DNA of 64,000 nt from Acidobacteria bacterium Ga0077534 (GTDB lineage Bacteria > Acidobacteriota > Blastocatellia > Pyrinomonadales > Pyrinomonadaceae). The position numbers and the translations under genes were made by a program. Position 1 is the first letter of the stretch. The number at the start of each line of letters is the position of its first letter. Under the pieces are notes generated by a model. It saw nothing but the letters and a program-made list of their open reading frames with translations, did no database searches and was not told where the DNA came from. Shown piece by piece: positions 9,671-17,838 of this stretch. The DNA is taken from the NCBI GenBank assembly GCA_001464455.1, contig LNEI01000009.1, positions 79,784 through 143,783 of the forward strand, in the 5' to 3' direction.

Positions 9671-10561
9671 ATGGATCAGGAAAAATTAGATCTGCTTCGC
9701 GAGGCTCTTCCCTACATACAACGATTTCAGGGCAAGACGTTTGTCGTTAAATTCTCGGGTAAGGTGACCGAGGACCGGGAAAACCTCGCATCACTTGCTG
9801 AAGAACTCGCGCTGTTACACGAAGTTGGGATTCGGGTCTGCGTCATTCACGGCGGAGGCAAGCAGTTAACCGAACTCGCGAGAAAACTCGGGGTCGTGCA
9901 AACCGTAATTGAGGGCCGTCGGGTGACCGATGACGACACGCTTGACCTTGCAAAGATGATCTTTCGCGGGAAGATCAATACCGAGATACTGGCTCAATTT
10001 CGGCGACGTGGAATAAGAGCTGTCGGTCTATCGGGCGTTGATGGCGGTGTTGTAAAAGCGATAAAGCGTCCGCCGAGAGATGTCCTGAACAAAGAAACCG
10101 GGGAAACAGAGACGATAGATTTTGGTCACGTTGGCGATGTGGTTGAGGTGGACGCAAGGTTGATCAATACTCTGCTCGATAGCGGCTATCTTCCGATCAT
10201 CTCCTCGCTTGGAGCAGACAATGAAGGTAAGATATTCAACATCAATGCAGACACCATAGCATCGGAGATCGCTGCAAGCCTTGGCGCCGAAAAATTGATC
10301 TTGCTCTCTGATGTAAACGGTATCTACCTTAATGCAGGCGACGAAGACACGAAACTTTCCCGCATCACCGTCGATGACGCTCGCCACATGATCGCCTCGG
10401 GGCGTGCGACTGGCGGCATGATCCCAAAACTCGAGAGCCTGATCAACCTCCTCAGTCGCGGCGTGAAGTCTGCTCATATCGTGAGCGGAACAACCCGCAA
10501 CGCGACGCTTGCGGAAGTGTTTACGGATCAGGGAACTGGCACGATGATCGTCGAAAAATAG
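9671..10561 (+). CDS. argB: Acetylglutamate kinase
   Basis: This 296-residue amino-acid-kinase-family protein is assigned as the enzyme that phosphorylates N-acetylglutamate, the second step of arginine synthesis. The phosphate-binding lysine is in VVKFSGK (about 24-30), the glycine motif is VIHGGGKQL, and the acceptor region has DTLDLAKMIFRGKIN. Later come NINADTIASEIA, LLSDVNGIY and ATGGMIPKLES, all typical of ArgB. The usual YGG after the first lysine is FSG here, and HGGGKQ replaces the common HGGGPQ. This resembles the kinase-like half of acetylglutamate synthases, but no GNAT domain follows, so kinase is favoured. It lies alone on the plus strand, and a terminator follows about 65 bp downstream. 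Confidence 0.87.
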   Translation: MDQEKLDLLREALPYIQRFQGKTFVVKFSGKVTEDRENLASLAEELALLHEVGIRVCVIHGGGKQLTELARKLGVVQTVIEGRRVTDDDTLDLAKMIFRGKINTEILAQFRRRGIRAVGLSGVDGGVVKAIKRPPRDVLNKETGETETIDFGHVGDVVEVDARLINTLLDSGYLPIISSLGADNEGKIFNINADTIASEIAASLGAEKLILLSDVNGIYLNAGDEDTKLSRITVDDARHMIASGRATGGMIPKLESLINLLSRGVKSAHIVSGTTRNATLAEVFTDQGTGTMIVEK

Positions 10562-10627
10562 ACTGGAGGCCAAGTAGCTTGCTTGCTACCGGATAGAGCG
10601 AGCGAGATTCTCATCTTCAAGGAAAAA

Positions 10628-10656
10628 GAAGCCGTCCTTATCGGACAGCTTCTTTT
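10628..10656 (+). terminator. Bidirectional intrinsic terminator after argB
   Basis: Arms at 10628-10637 and 10643-10652 pair over ten positions with one mismatch around a 5-nt loop, followed by TTTT. On the opposite strand the same hairpin is followed by five T residues, so it can also end transcripts of the tRNA-Leu and secG side. It sits exactly between the two convergent units. Confidence 0.75.
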
Positions 10657-10662
10657 CTAATA

Positions 10663-10747
10663 TGGTGCTCAGGGGGGGACTCGAACCCCCACGGATTGCT
10701 CCACACGCCCCTCAAACGTGCGCGGCTACCAATTACGCCACCTGAGC
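10663..10747 (-). tRNA. tRNA-Leu (anticodon GAG)
   Basis: The minus strand folds into a complete class-II tRNA. The acceptor stem is GCTCAGG with CCTGAGC, the D arm contains AATTGGTAG, and the anticodon stem CACGT/GCGTG frames the loop TTGAGGG with anticodon GAG. A long variable arm (GGA-GCAA-TCC) fits leucine, and the T arm is GGGGG-TTCGAGT-CCCCC. Discriminator A and CCA are encoded at 10663-10666. It lies 15 bp after secG on the same strand and may share its transcript. Confidence 0.95.
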
Positions 10748-10762
10748 TTACTTTTCAAAAAA

Positions 10763-11239
10763 CTACTTATTTGCCGCCGGTGCCGCTGGAGGAAGAACTG
10801 CCGTTGCTGAGTTCCCCGCTGGTGCTGCATTGGAATTGGCATTAGCAGCAGGAGCATTTGCGGCAGGAGCAGTGTTAGCGTTTGAATTTGCATCTGCTGC
10901 GGGGGCCGCGTTCGTATTTGCATCAGCCGGAGCGACATTGGCGTTAACATCCGTGTTAGCAACCGGGGTTTCGACTGGAGCTTCAGGGTTGCTCGACAGT
11001 ACAGAGACGTTCCCGGTCAGTGCGGGCATCGCCAGCAACAGCGCCGAGACCATGAATGTTGTCGCTGCAACGATCGTGATCTTCGAAAGGACCGTTGCGG
11101 TTCCACGCGGTGCCATTGCCGAGCTGGAAACATTGCTCGTGAAAAGAGCACCCGCGTCCGTTTTACCTGGCTGCAGCAAGACCGCCGCGACCAGGACGAG
11201 ACACGAAAGAAAGAAAAGTGCGTACAAAACGTAAACCAT
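10763..11239 (-). CDS. secG: Preprotein translocase subunit SecG with a long Ala/Asn/Pro-rich tail
   Basis: Residues 1-75 are a normal SecG: two membrane helices (about 2-22 and 52-72) separated by the conserved cytoplasmic loop LLQPGKTDAGALF and a serine-rich turn. SecG assists SecYE during protein export at the inner membrane. From about residue 80 the protein continues as a low-complexity tail of Ala, Asn, Pro and Asp, mostly repeats of the NANAAPA kind, to a total of 158 residues, where a plain SecG is about 75-110. The tail has no domain I recognise. Placement after tpiA and before tRNA-Leu suggests one transcript; tpiA-secG linkage is common in bacteria. Confidence 0.9.
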   Translation of the reverse strand: MVYVLYALFFLSCLVLVAAVLLQPGKTDAGALFTSNVSSSAMAPRGTATVLSKITIVAATTFMVSALLLAMPALTGNVSVLSSNPEAPVETPVANTDVNANVAPADANTNAAPAADANSNANTAPAANAPAANANSNAAPAGNSATAVLPPAAPAANK

Positions 11240-11277
11240 TATTAGCTTGGGATAGTGGTCACCAAGGATGACTTTTA

Positions 11278-12036
11278 CTATCTGTCAAAATTTACAATGC
11301 GAGCGAAGCTTTCCGCCTCGAGACTCGCTCCCCCGACCAACGCACCGTCGACATCCGGCTGAGCCATGATCGACGCTATATTGTCAGGTTTTACCGAACC
11401 GCCATAGAGGATTCGAACGCGATCAGCAATATCCCTTCCATGCATTGAGGCGACCGTTTTTCGCACCGCCACGTGCATATCTTGAGCCTGTTCGGGCGAG
11501 GCGGTTTTACCCGTACCAATTGCCCAAACAGGCTCGTAAGCGATTATGATACGTTCCATGTCAGCGACTGTCAAACCTTCGAGCCCGCTTTTAAGCTGGG
11601 CCTGCACGACAGCTTCGGCATTACCGGCTTCCCTTTCAGCCAGCATTTCGCCTACACAAACGATCGCCGCTAAGCCTGCCGCGAGTGCTGCTTTTGTCTT
11701 TTGATTGACCGACGCATCAGTCTCGCCGTAAAACTGGCGACGTTCGGAGTGTCCAATTATAACGTACGAACAACCGACGTCCTTCAGCATTATCGGAGCG
11801 ATCTCGCCCGTGTGGGCCCCAAAATCGTTCTGAGCCGCACAGTTTTGTGCAGCGACCTTAATATTCGAACCCTCGAGCCGGTCAGAAACCGTCTTGAGCG
11901 CCGTGAATACCGGAGCTACGATCACTTCGCAGTGATTCGCGTTAGCGACCAGCGGCTTTAGCTCAAGGGCCGTGTCAACAGCCTGGGCCAGCAGCTTATA
12001 CATCTTCCAGTTTCCGGCGATTACGCGTTTTCTCAT
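11278..12036 (-). CDS. tpiA: Triosephosphate isomerase
   Basis: This 252-residue TIM-barrel enzyme interconverts dihydroxyacetone phosphate and glyceraldehyde 3-phosphate. It starts with the family signature [13 protein letters not shown] (the lysine is catalytic). The electrophilic His lies in VIIGHSERR near residue 96, and the catalytic Glu in [12 protein letters not shown] near 168. The phosphate-gripping segments [10 protein letters not shown] and VGGASL are at the C-terminal end. It is transcribed on the minus strand upstream of secG, 38 bp apart, probably as one unit. Pgk and Gap are encoded a few kilobases away on the same strand but not adjacent. Confidence 0.97.
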   Translation of the reverse strand: MRKRVIAGNWKMYKLLAQAVDTALELKPLVANANHCEVIVAPVFTALKTVSDRLEGSNIKVAAQNCAAQNDFGAHTGEIAPIMLKDVGCSYVIIGHSERRQFYGETDASVNQKTKAALAAGLAAIVCVGEMLAEREAGNAEAVVQAQLKSGLEGLTVADMERIIIAYEPVWAIGTGKTASPEQAQDMHVAVRKTVASMHGRDIADRVRILYGGSVKPDNIASIMAQPDVDGALVGGASLEAESFARIVNFDR

Positions 12037-12150
12037 AGGTGCCTGATCAGAATTGAAAGTTTAAGTTATCAAAAGATGACGCACGATGCGAAGCCATAGG
12101 GAATATTTCTCGGCGGTGATATTCTCAAAGCAACAACAAGGGGTTAATCT

Positions 12151-13425
12151 ATGCTCGCAAATTATTCACGGCCACGTCGCGTAGTCATTACCGGTATCGG
12201 ATGCGTTTCGCCGATAGGTGTCGGACGCGATGCTGTCTGGAACTCGTTCGCCGATGGCACGAGCGGAGTTCGTCGCATCGAAAGCTTCGATGTTTCTAAT
12301 TCGCCGGTCAAGATCGCCGCTGAGGTTGCTTATTTTGATTGGCAGGCCGAGCTAGACCCAAAAGATCGAAAACACGTTCCACGTACCGTGCCGCTAGCAT
12401 TAGCCGCAGCAAAACAAGCGGTAAAGGATGCGGGGATTGATGTCACCACCTTGGATCTGGAAGAGCGGAGGCGAATCGGCGTACAGATCGGGACGGGCGG
12501 CGGCGGGTTGGCGTTTGCCGAGAAGCATTACGAATACTTCTACCTCGGCCCAAAAACCCACGCAAGCGTATACATAATTCCGGCCTCGACGCACGGCGGC
12601 TTGTCGTCTGAGATATCGATGGCGTTCGGTCTGCGTGGGCTTTCGCACGTCGTTTCGACAGGGTGCACGAGCTCAACGGACGCAATTTTCTACGCGGCTG
12701 AGCATGTTGCTCTCGGGCGGCAGGACATTATGATCGCAGGCGGTGTAGACGCTCCGCTCGCTCCTGGTATCTTCGCCGGATTTAACCTGATGACCGTACT
12801 TACCCGGCAGTGGAATGACGAACCTCCCCGCGCATCACGACCGTTTGATAAAGATCGTTCGGGTATCGTTTTAGCTGAAGGTTCCTATTTATTTGTTCTC
12901 GAATCCCTGGAATCGGCACAGGCTCGAGGAGCGAAGGTCTATGCGGAGATCGCTGGATACGGTTCGACTTGCGATGCGTATCACCGCGTGCGGCTCGACG
13001 ACAGCGGGATCGAACCCGCGAGGGCGATGTCCCTCGCTCTGGAAGATGCGGCGATGGAATCTGGCGAGATCGATTATGTCAATCTGCACGGGACATCGAC
13101 TCAGCTAAACGACCGCATTGAAACAAAGGCCGTGAAGATCGCACTTGGCGATCGGGCGTACGAGATACCAATGTCGGCAACGAAATCACAGGTCGGCCAT
13201 CCGCAGGGGGCGAGCGGTGCAGCTGGGCTTCTCGCAACACTTTTCGCCTTCGATACAGAAATTATCGCGCCAACGATCAATCTTGACGATCCCGATCCCG
13301 AGTGTGACCTTGACTATTCGCCGGTGCCGGGACGAAAGGCTGAGATAAATGCCGCGCTGTGCAACTGCATCGGTTTCGGTTCGAAAAACAGCGCCCTTGT
13401 GCTGAAGCGGTATGCAAATGTTTGA
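12151..13425 (+). CDS. Beta-ketoacyl-ACP synthase II-like ketosynthase
   Basis: This 424-residue thiolase-fold condensing enzyme carries the complete KAS active site: Cys172 in STGCTSSTDA, His313 in LHGTSTQLND, Lys345 and His350 in KSQVGHPQG. The N-terminal RRVVITGIGCVSPIG and C-terminal ALCNCIGFGSKNSALVLKR match the FabF/KAS II family, which extends acyl-ACP with malonyl-ACP. AAGGGG sits 7 nt upstream of the ATG. There is no acyl carrier protein, FabD, FabG or FabH next to it. Instead a methyltransferase and an FAD oxidoreductase follow with overlapping frames. That context suggests a dedicated role, such as a polyketide-like or modified fatty product, rather than the housekeeping FabF, but this is inference. 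Confidence 0.85.
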   Translation: MLANYSRPRRVVITGIGCVSPIGVGRDAVWNSFADGTSGVRRIESFDVSNSPVKIAAEVAYFDWQAELDPKDRKHVPRTVPLALAAAKQAVKDAGIDVTTLDLEERRRIGVQIGTGGGGLAFAEKHYEYFYLGPKTHASVYIIPASTHGGLSSEISMAFGLRGLSHVVSTGCTSSTDAIFYAAEHVALGRQDIMIAGGVDAPLAPGIFAGFNLMTVLTRQWNDEPPRASRPFDKDRSGIVLAEGSYLFVLESLESAQARGAKVYAEIAGYGSTCDAYHRVRLDDSGIEPARAMSLALEDAAMESGEIDYVNLHGTSTQLNDRIETKAVKIALGDRAYEIPMSATKSQVGHPQGASGAAGLLATLFAFDTEIIAPTINLDDPDPECDLDYSPVPGRKAEINAALCNCIGFGSKNSALVLKRYANV

Positions 13426-14089
13426 GCGATTTAGGACCAGAACTGAAAAGCTCGAACGGATCGATACCGGCGACTACACTCCCGCCGAATACGCCCGGTG
13501 GCAGCGGGAAATGGTGTTCATCCATTGCTGGTTCGGCGAAACACGAGCACTTCGGCGGACACTCGCTGATAAGGTCACGACAACCACGGCGATATTGGAC
13601 GTTGGGGCAGGATCGGGAGAACTACTCAATACCCTTCGCGAGTTATCTGTGCAGAACGCCCAACTTCTTTGTGGAGCGGACATAGAATTCGAAGCCGCCC
13701 GCACTATCTCGGAACGAGGTTTTACACCGCTCATTTGCACCGGCGTTGAACTGCCCTTCGCCGATGATTCATTCGATCACGCTGTCAGTTCGCTAGTATT
13801 TCATCATCTCTCAAGTGACGTTGCGGTTAAGGTTTTGCGTGAAATGATGCGAGTTTCGAGGCATGAAGTTTTTGTATTCGACCTTAGACGAAGCGTAGCA
13901 GCCTATTTTGGCTATCGCCTGCTTGCTTTCTTTCTTTTCCAGAAACTTACACGCGAAGACGGCTCGCTCTCGATACTGCGTTCCTATACTGACAACGAAT
14001 TGATAGAGATCGGTAAAAAAGCCGGTCTTCGTGATGTAAAGGTCGAGAGATCTGCTCTTTTCAGGCTGATCCTTAGCGGAAAGAAATGA
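13412..14089 (+). CDS. Class I SAM-dependent methyltransferase
   Basis: This 225-residue protein has a Rossmann-type SAM-binding domain: motif I is ILDVGAGSGE (about 63-72), an acidic end of strand 2 (GADIEFEAA) follows, and ELPFADDSFDHAVSSLVFHHL is the motif II/III region of UbiE/COQ5-like enzymes. The C-terminal third contains a hydrophobic helix (YRLLAFFLFQ) that may hold a lipid substrate. The ATG lies inside the ketosynthase 3' end (14-bp overlap), and its own stop overlaps the next start, so the three genes are translationally coupled. The substrate is unknown; methylation of the condensing enzyme's product is a reasonable guess. Confidence 0.85.
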   Translation: MQMFERFRTRTEKLERIDTGDYTPAEYARWQREMVFIHCWFGETRALRRTLADKVTTTTAILDVGAGSGELLNTLRELSVQNAQLLCGADIEFEAARTISERGFTPLICTGVELPFADDSFDHAVSSLVFHHLSSDVAVKVLREMMRVSRHEVFVFDLRRSVAAYFGYRLLAFFLFQKLTREDGSLSILRSYTDNELIEIGKKAGLRDVKVERSALFRLILSGKK

Positions 14090-15237
14090 GGAATGCTAAG
14101 ACTACTTACGATGTTTTAATAGCGGGAGCGGGCCCGGCCGGATCTTCGCTCGCTATACGTCTGGCAGGGGCGGGGCTAAAGGTCGCGCTTACCGAGCAAA
14201 AGAAGTTTCCGCGTCACAAACTGTGCGGTGAGTTTGTCTCGCCGGAATGCGTCGAACATTTCGCCGAGCTTGGCCTTACCGCAACTATAGAATCGGCGTG
14301 CAGGGCAGAGCTTCGGGAAACGGTTTTCTATTCATACTCCGGCCGTTCGGTCAGTATCAGGAGCGACGTATTCAGTAACGGGGAGAGTTCTGCGATCGGC
14401 CTCAGCCGTTCCCGGATGGACGAGCTGCTGTTTGAGCGGGCACACCAGGCCGGAGCCGAGGTTCTGCGCGAGACCACCGCGAGCAGGGTGATCGTGAATG
14501 GTAAGAAGGTAATGGGTGTGGAAGTGACCGATGCGAATGGAAATAGGTCTGAGATCAACGCGCGGTTAACTATCGATGGTACCGGCCGCTCCCGCCAATT
14601 AGTCAGAATGGTTATGCCTCTCGTTAAGTCTCGGCCAACATTGACTGCATTCAAGACCCATCTAGCGGGGGCTGAGCCTGATGACGGGGCTTGTGAGATC
14701 TACTCATATCCCGGGGGCTATGGCGGGCTAAATTCCGTGGGCGACAGGTTCAATCTTTGCTTCGTCGTCGCGTCGGATAAAGTTCGCGCGACAGGCAACG
14801 ATCCTGAACTGCTAATGCGGGAGATAGTTATGAGGAATCCGAGAGCCGCTCAGACCCTTAGAAATGCCCGGGCTGTCGAACCGTGGCTGGCTGTTGCGAT
14901 CGACCGCTTTGGAACGGTGGAACCTGCACCCGTCGAGGGACTGATCTCGATCGGCGATGCGGCATCGTTTATCGATCCGTTTACGGGTAGCGGAATGCTG
15001 ATGGCTCTCGAAAGCTCCCGCGTCGCGGCCTCCGTCATTCCTGACAATATCGCCGACCTATCAGCTCTACGGGAAGAGTATCTTGAGGTATACGGCCGCA
15101 AGTTCGCGAAGCGCCTTCGATATTCAAATATTCTGAGGTTTGCTTCAAGTTCTACACGAGTCGGAGAGATCGCCGTTGCCGCATTACGGTCGAGCAGGTC
15201 GTTAAGGGCTCAAGTTGCGAGACACACCCGTAATTAG
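14086..15237 (+). CDS. FAD-dependent oxidoreductase, geranylgeranyl-reductase / halogenase-like
   Basis: The 383-residue flavoprotein begins with a classical FAD fingerprint, DVLIAGAGPAGSSLAIRLA (about 9-27). The RHKLCGEFVSPE segment near 41-52 is typical of the geranylgeranyl reductase and UbiH-like group, and the GDAASFIDPFTGSGM motif near 290 is the second FAD motif. Such enzymes reduce isoprenoid or hydroxylate aromatic substrates; I cannot choose between them. The start overlaps the methyltransferase stop as ATGA. The 3' end overlaps the convergent YitT gene by 4 bp. The combination ketosynthase, methyltransferase, flavoprotein recalls small clusters that make modified polyketides or lipids. 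Confidence 0.82.
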   Translation: MRNAKTTYDVLIAGAGPAGSSLAIRLAGAGLKVALTEQKKFPRHKLCGEFVSPECVEHFAELGLTATIESACRAELRETVFYSYSGRSVSIRSDVFSNGESSAIGLSRSRMDELLFERAHQAGAEVLRETTASRVIVNGKKVMGVEVTDANGNRSEINARLTIDGTGRSRQLVRMVMPLVKSRPTLTAFKTHLAGAEPDDGACEIYSYPGGYGGLNSVGDRFNLCFVVASDKVRATGNDPELLMREIVMRNPRAAQTLRNARAVEPWLAVAIDRFGTVEPAPVEGLISIGDAASFIDPFTGSGMLMALESSRVAASVIPDNIADLSALREEYLEVYGRKFAKRLRYSNILRFASSSTRVGEIAVAALRSSRSLRAQVARHTRN

Positions 15238-16097
15238 TGCATCACTTTCCGTTTTAGCAGCCCGCCCTGTACGTCAGATAGCGTGTGCTGCGTTATGAAG
15301 GCCTGGTCGTCGATATCGATAACGACCGATTTAACGGCCCCGATCTCAAGGCGGGTGACGACACAGTAAAGTATCTCTCTATCTTCATCGCTGACGCCGG
15401 TGCTTCCCATTCCCCCCTGGCCTCTGAAGACTGTTACGCCGCGTTTTAACCGATTGATTATCGCCTGCTTTATGTTCTCGCTCTTGGTAGAAATGATCAT
15501 TATCGCCGTGTACTCTTCCACGCCGTGAAGGATAAACTCGATCGTCTTCGAGGCCGCAACGTAGGTAAGGATGGAATACATCGCGGACTCAGGTCCCAGA
15601 AAGAAGGCGGCCGCAATGAAGATGAAAACGTTTAGGATCAAAATGATGTCGCCGACTCGCAGGAGGTGGCTTTTGCGGCTGATCAGCAGCGCCGCGATCT
15701 CCGTTCCGTCCAGAACAGCTCCGCTTCGAATGGCGAGGCCTATTCCTGCTCCGATAAAGAGTCCGCCAAAAATTGCGGTAAGGAGTTTGTCTGGAGTGAC
15801 GTCTGGAAATGAGACAAAAAACAGGCAGAGTGCGAGCCCAGTGATCGCCAAAGCACTCTTAGCAGCGAATTTTTTTCCGATCTGCCGGTAGCCGATGGCT
15901 ATAAACGGTACGTTGATCGCAAAGATCAACACAGCAAGAGGCAAACCGAGAATTTCGGAAAGGAGCATCGAAACACCCGTCACGCCGCCATCGATAAAGC
16001 GGCTGGAGAGCAGAAACCCCTTCAAGCCGAACCCCGCGCAAAATATCGCGATGACGATCAGAACTATGTCCTTTATTTCGGTGACCGTCTTTTTCAT
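15234..16097 (-). CDS. YitT family membrane protein (DUF161 / DUF2179)
   Basis: This 287-residue protein starts with five to six membrane helices in its first ~170 residues, including the glycine-rich FCAGFGLKGFLLSSRFIDGGVTG-type beginning (about 18-40) and GGLFIGAGIGLAIRSGAVLDGTEI (about 115-138). A soluble C-terminal DUF2179 domain of about 90 residues follows (GVTVFRGQGG, ILYCVVTRLE). This layout is that of YitT-family integral membrane proteins, whose function is unknown. The gene is convergent with the FAD oxidoreductase (4-bp overlap) and lies 9 bp downstream of pgk on the same strand, so it may be cotranscribed with pgk. Confidence 0.9.
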   Translation of the reverse strand: MKKTVTEIKDIVLIVIAIFCAGFGLKGFLLSSRFIDGGVTGVSMLLSEILGLPLAVLIFAINVPFIAIGYRQIGKKFAAKSALAITGLALCLFFVSFPDVTPDKLLTAIFGGLFIGAGIGLAIRSGAVLDGTEIAALLISRKSHLLRVGDIILILNVFIFIAAAFFLGPESAMYSILTYVAASKTIEFILHGVEEYTAIMIISTKSENIKQAIINRLKRGVTVFRGQGGMGSTGVSDEDREILYCVVTRLEIGAVKSVVIDIDDQAFITQHTLSDVQGGLLKRKVMH

Positions 16098-16106
16098 TTT
16101 GTGAGC

Positions 16107-17336
16107 TTATCGGTCGTCTAGTGCTGCGACACCGGGCAGTTCGTCGCCGGCTAAAAATTCAAGCGTTGCACCGCCTCCGGTAGAAATATGGCTGATACGA
16201 TCCTGCACGCCCGCTTGATTTACAGCCGATACTGAGTCACCGCCACCGACGATCGATGTCGCCCCAGCATCCGTCGCCGCAGCTACGGCTTTGGCTATTG
16301 CAACGGTGCCCTCATCGAAAGGCTTTTCTTCAAACATGCCCATCGGGCCGTTCCAGACGATCGTCTTCGCACCCTCGAGAGCCTTTTCAAATATCGCCGC
16401 AGTTTCAACTCCGATGTCCAGCCCTACCAGGCCTGCGTTTGTGAAATCTATCGGGATCGTCTTTCGAGAATTTAGCGGATCGAACGAATCTACGACCTGA
16501 TGATCGGTCGGCAGCAGCAATTCCACGCCCGCGTCCTTTGCCATCTGCTCGATCTCCAAGGCCTTAGACATCATATCGTCTTCGACGAGCGACCTCCCTA
16601 TCGTAAAGCCTTGTGCTTTGAAAAATGTATACGCCATCGCACCACCGATAAGTAATTTATCGACATTTCTTTTGATCAGGGATTCAATCACCGGTATCTT
16701 ATCCGAAACCTTTGCACCGCCGAGTATTGCCACAAATGGGCGGTCCGGGGCGTTAAGAGCCTTGCCGAGAAAGTTAAGTTCTTTTTCCATTAGCAAGCCC
16801 GCAACACAATGATCGATGTAGTGGGTGATCCCCTCGGTCGATGCGTGGGCACGATGTGCTGTGCCAAAAGCGTCGTTGACGTAAACATCGGCGAGACTCG
16901 CGAGCTGTTTGGCAAATTCTGGATCGTTTTTCTCCTCGCCTGCGTGCAGTCGAAGATTTTCTAAAAGAAGTACCTCGCCATCGTTCAGTTCCGCAGCCTT
17001 ATCCGATGCTGCTTCGCCTATACAGTCTTCTGCGAAAGCTATCTTAAAACCACCGGTCTTAAGAAGATGATCGTAGACGGGCTGTAGCGAATATTTTGAG
17101 GCGTCGTACGGTTGTCCCTTCTCTTCCGCTTTCTTTTTATCCTTTAGTGGACGCCCGAGATGGGATGCGAGTATGACCTTGGCTCCCTTCTCGACCGCAT
17201 AACGAATTGTCGGCAGAGCTCCTAGGATCCGCGTATCGTCAAGTATCTCACCGCCTTTTATCGGAACGTTAAAATCTACACGGATAAAAACCCGTTTACC
17301 GCCGATCTCGACGTCTTTTATTGTTTTCTTGTTCAT
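16107..17336 (-). CDS. pgk: Phosphoglycerate kinase
   Basis: This 409-residue glycolytic kinase shows the N-domain substrate signature [11 protein letters not shown] (about 14-24), basic substrate residues in ASHLGRP, and the hinge regions. The nucleotide site lies in the C-domain with [20 protein letters not shown] and GGGDSVSA near residue 366. It makes ATP from 1,3-bisphosphoglycerate. The length is normal. YitT lies directly downstream, and a palindromic repeat occupies the 115 bp upstream, where I would expect the promoter or the terminator of the upstream lipoprotein gene. Confidence 0.97.
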   Translation of the reverse strand: MNKKTIKDVEIGGKRVFIRVDFNVPIKGGEILDDTRILGALPTIRYAVEKGAKVILASHLGRPLKDKKKAEEKGQPYDASKYSLQPVYDHLLKTGGFKIAFAEDCIGEAASDKAAELNDGEVLLLENLRLHAGEEKNDPEFAKQLASLADVYVNDAFGTAHRAHASTEGITHYIDHCVAGLLMEKELNFLGKALNAPDRPFVAILGGAKVSDKIPVIESLIKRNVDKLLIGGAMAYTFFKAQGFTIGRSLVEDDMMSKALEIEQMAKDAGVELLLPTDHQVVDSFDPLNSRKTIPIDFTNAGLVGLDIGVETAAIFEKALEGAKTIVWNGPMGMFEEKPFDEGTVAIAKAVAAATDAGATSIVGGGDSVSAVNQAGVQDRISHISTGGGATLEFLAGDELPGVAALDDR

Positions 17337-17368
17337 CTTAAAACTTAATCAAGGTTATGTTTAATAAA

Positions 17369-17437
17369 AACCACGAAACTTCACGAAAAAACCACGAAAC
17401 GTTACCTGTTCGTGTCCATTCGTTCAATTTCGTGGTT
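17369..17437. repeat. Intergenic CACGAAA palindromic repeat
   Basis: Direct copies of AACCACGAAA start at 17369 and 17390, and an inverted copy, TTTCGTGGTT, lies at 17428-17437. TTCGTG words occur between them. The element fills most of the gap between the lipoprotein gene and pgk and belongs to the same word family as the repeats at 1040 and 37981. Confidence 0.65.
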
Positions 17438-17451
17438 GCAAGTCTTGCGTT

Positions 17452-17838
17452 CTACTTTAAACCAACTTGTGATTTTGACATCACCTTATCGTTTCGAAAC
17501 GAGAGAATGATTGACTGAAAGCGTTCGCCCTCCCATTTATTTACCGAAAATTTGACTCCGCCGCCGACCGAACTGCTGATCTCTGTGCCTTTGCCGCCGA
17601 GAGTGTTTTCAACCTCGGCCCGCGGCATACCAACCTTGATCTTGTTGTACTTCTCGAGCGAAAGCGAGTAGTCGCCCTTGGATGTTACTGGCGTCGAAGC
17701 CGGCGTTGAGCCCGGCGTACTTCTCGGAGCCGGTGTCGAACGATCTTCGGTCAATTCTCGAAGTCGGTTCGGACACGAACAACCAAGTACCACAAGAACA
17801 AGGGCGATAAGACTGAGATTGAGCGAGTTTTTTGACAT
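17452..17838 (-). CDS. Small lipoprotein with a DUF3862 / BamE-like domain
   Basis: The protein is 128 residues if it starts at the ATG at 17838, which overlaps the stop of the upstream gene as TAATG; a start six codons earlier is possible. The N-terminus is a lipoprotein signal: a hydrophobic run LIALVLVVLG is followed by the lipobox cysteine in LGCSC. A Thr/Pro/Ser-rich linker follows, then a globular domain with YNKIKVGMPRAEVENTLGG, and FSVNKWEG, ending IILSFRNDKVMSKSQ. That pattern is what I recall for DUF3862, a BLIP/SmpA-like fold. It is probably anchored in the outer or inner membrane. It is coupled to the crystallin-like secreted gene; function unknown. Confidence 0.75.
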   Translation of the reverse strand: MSKNSLNLSLIALVLVVLGCSCPNRLRELTEDRSTPAPRSTPGSTPASTPVTSKGDYSLSLEKYNKIKVGMPRAEVENTLGGKGTEISSSVGGGVKFSVNKWEGERFQSIILSFRNDKVMSKSQVGLK

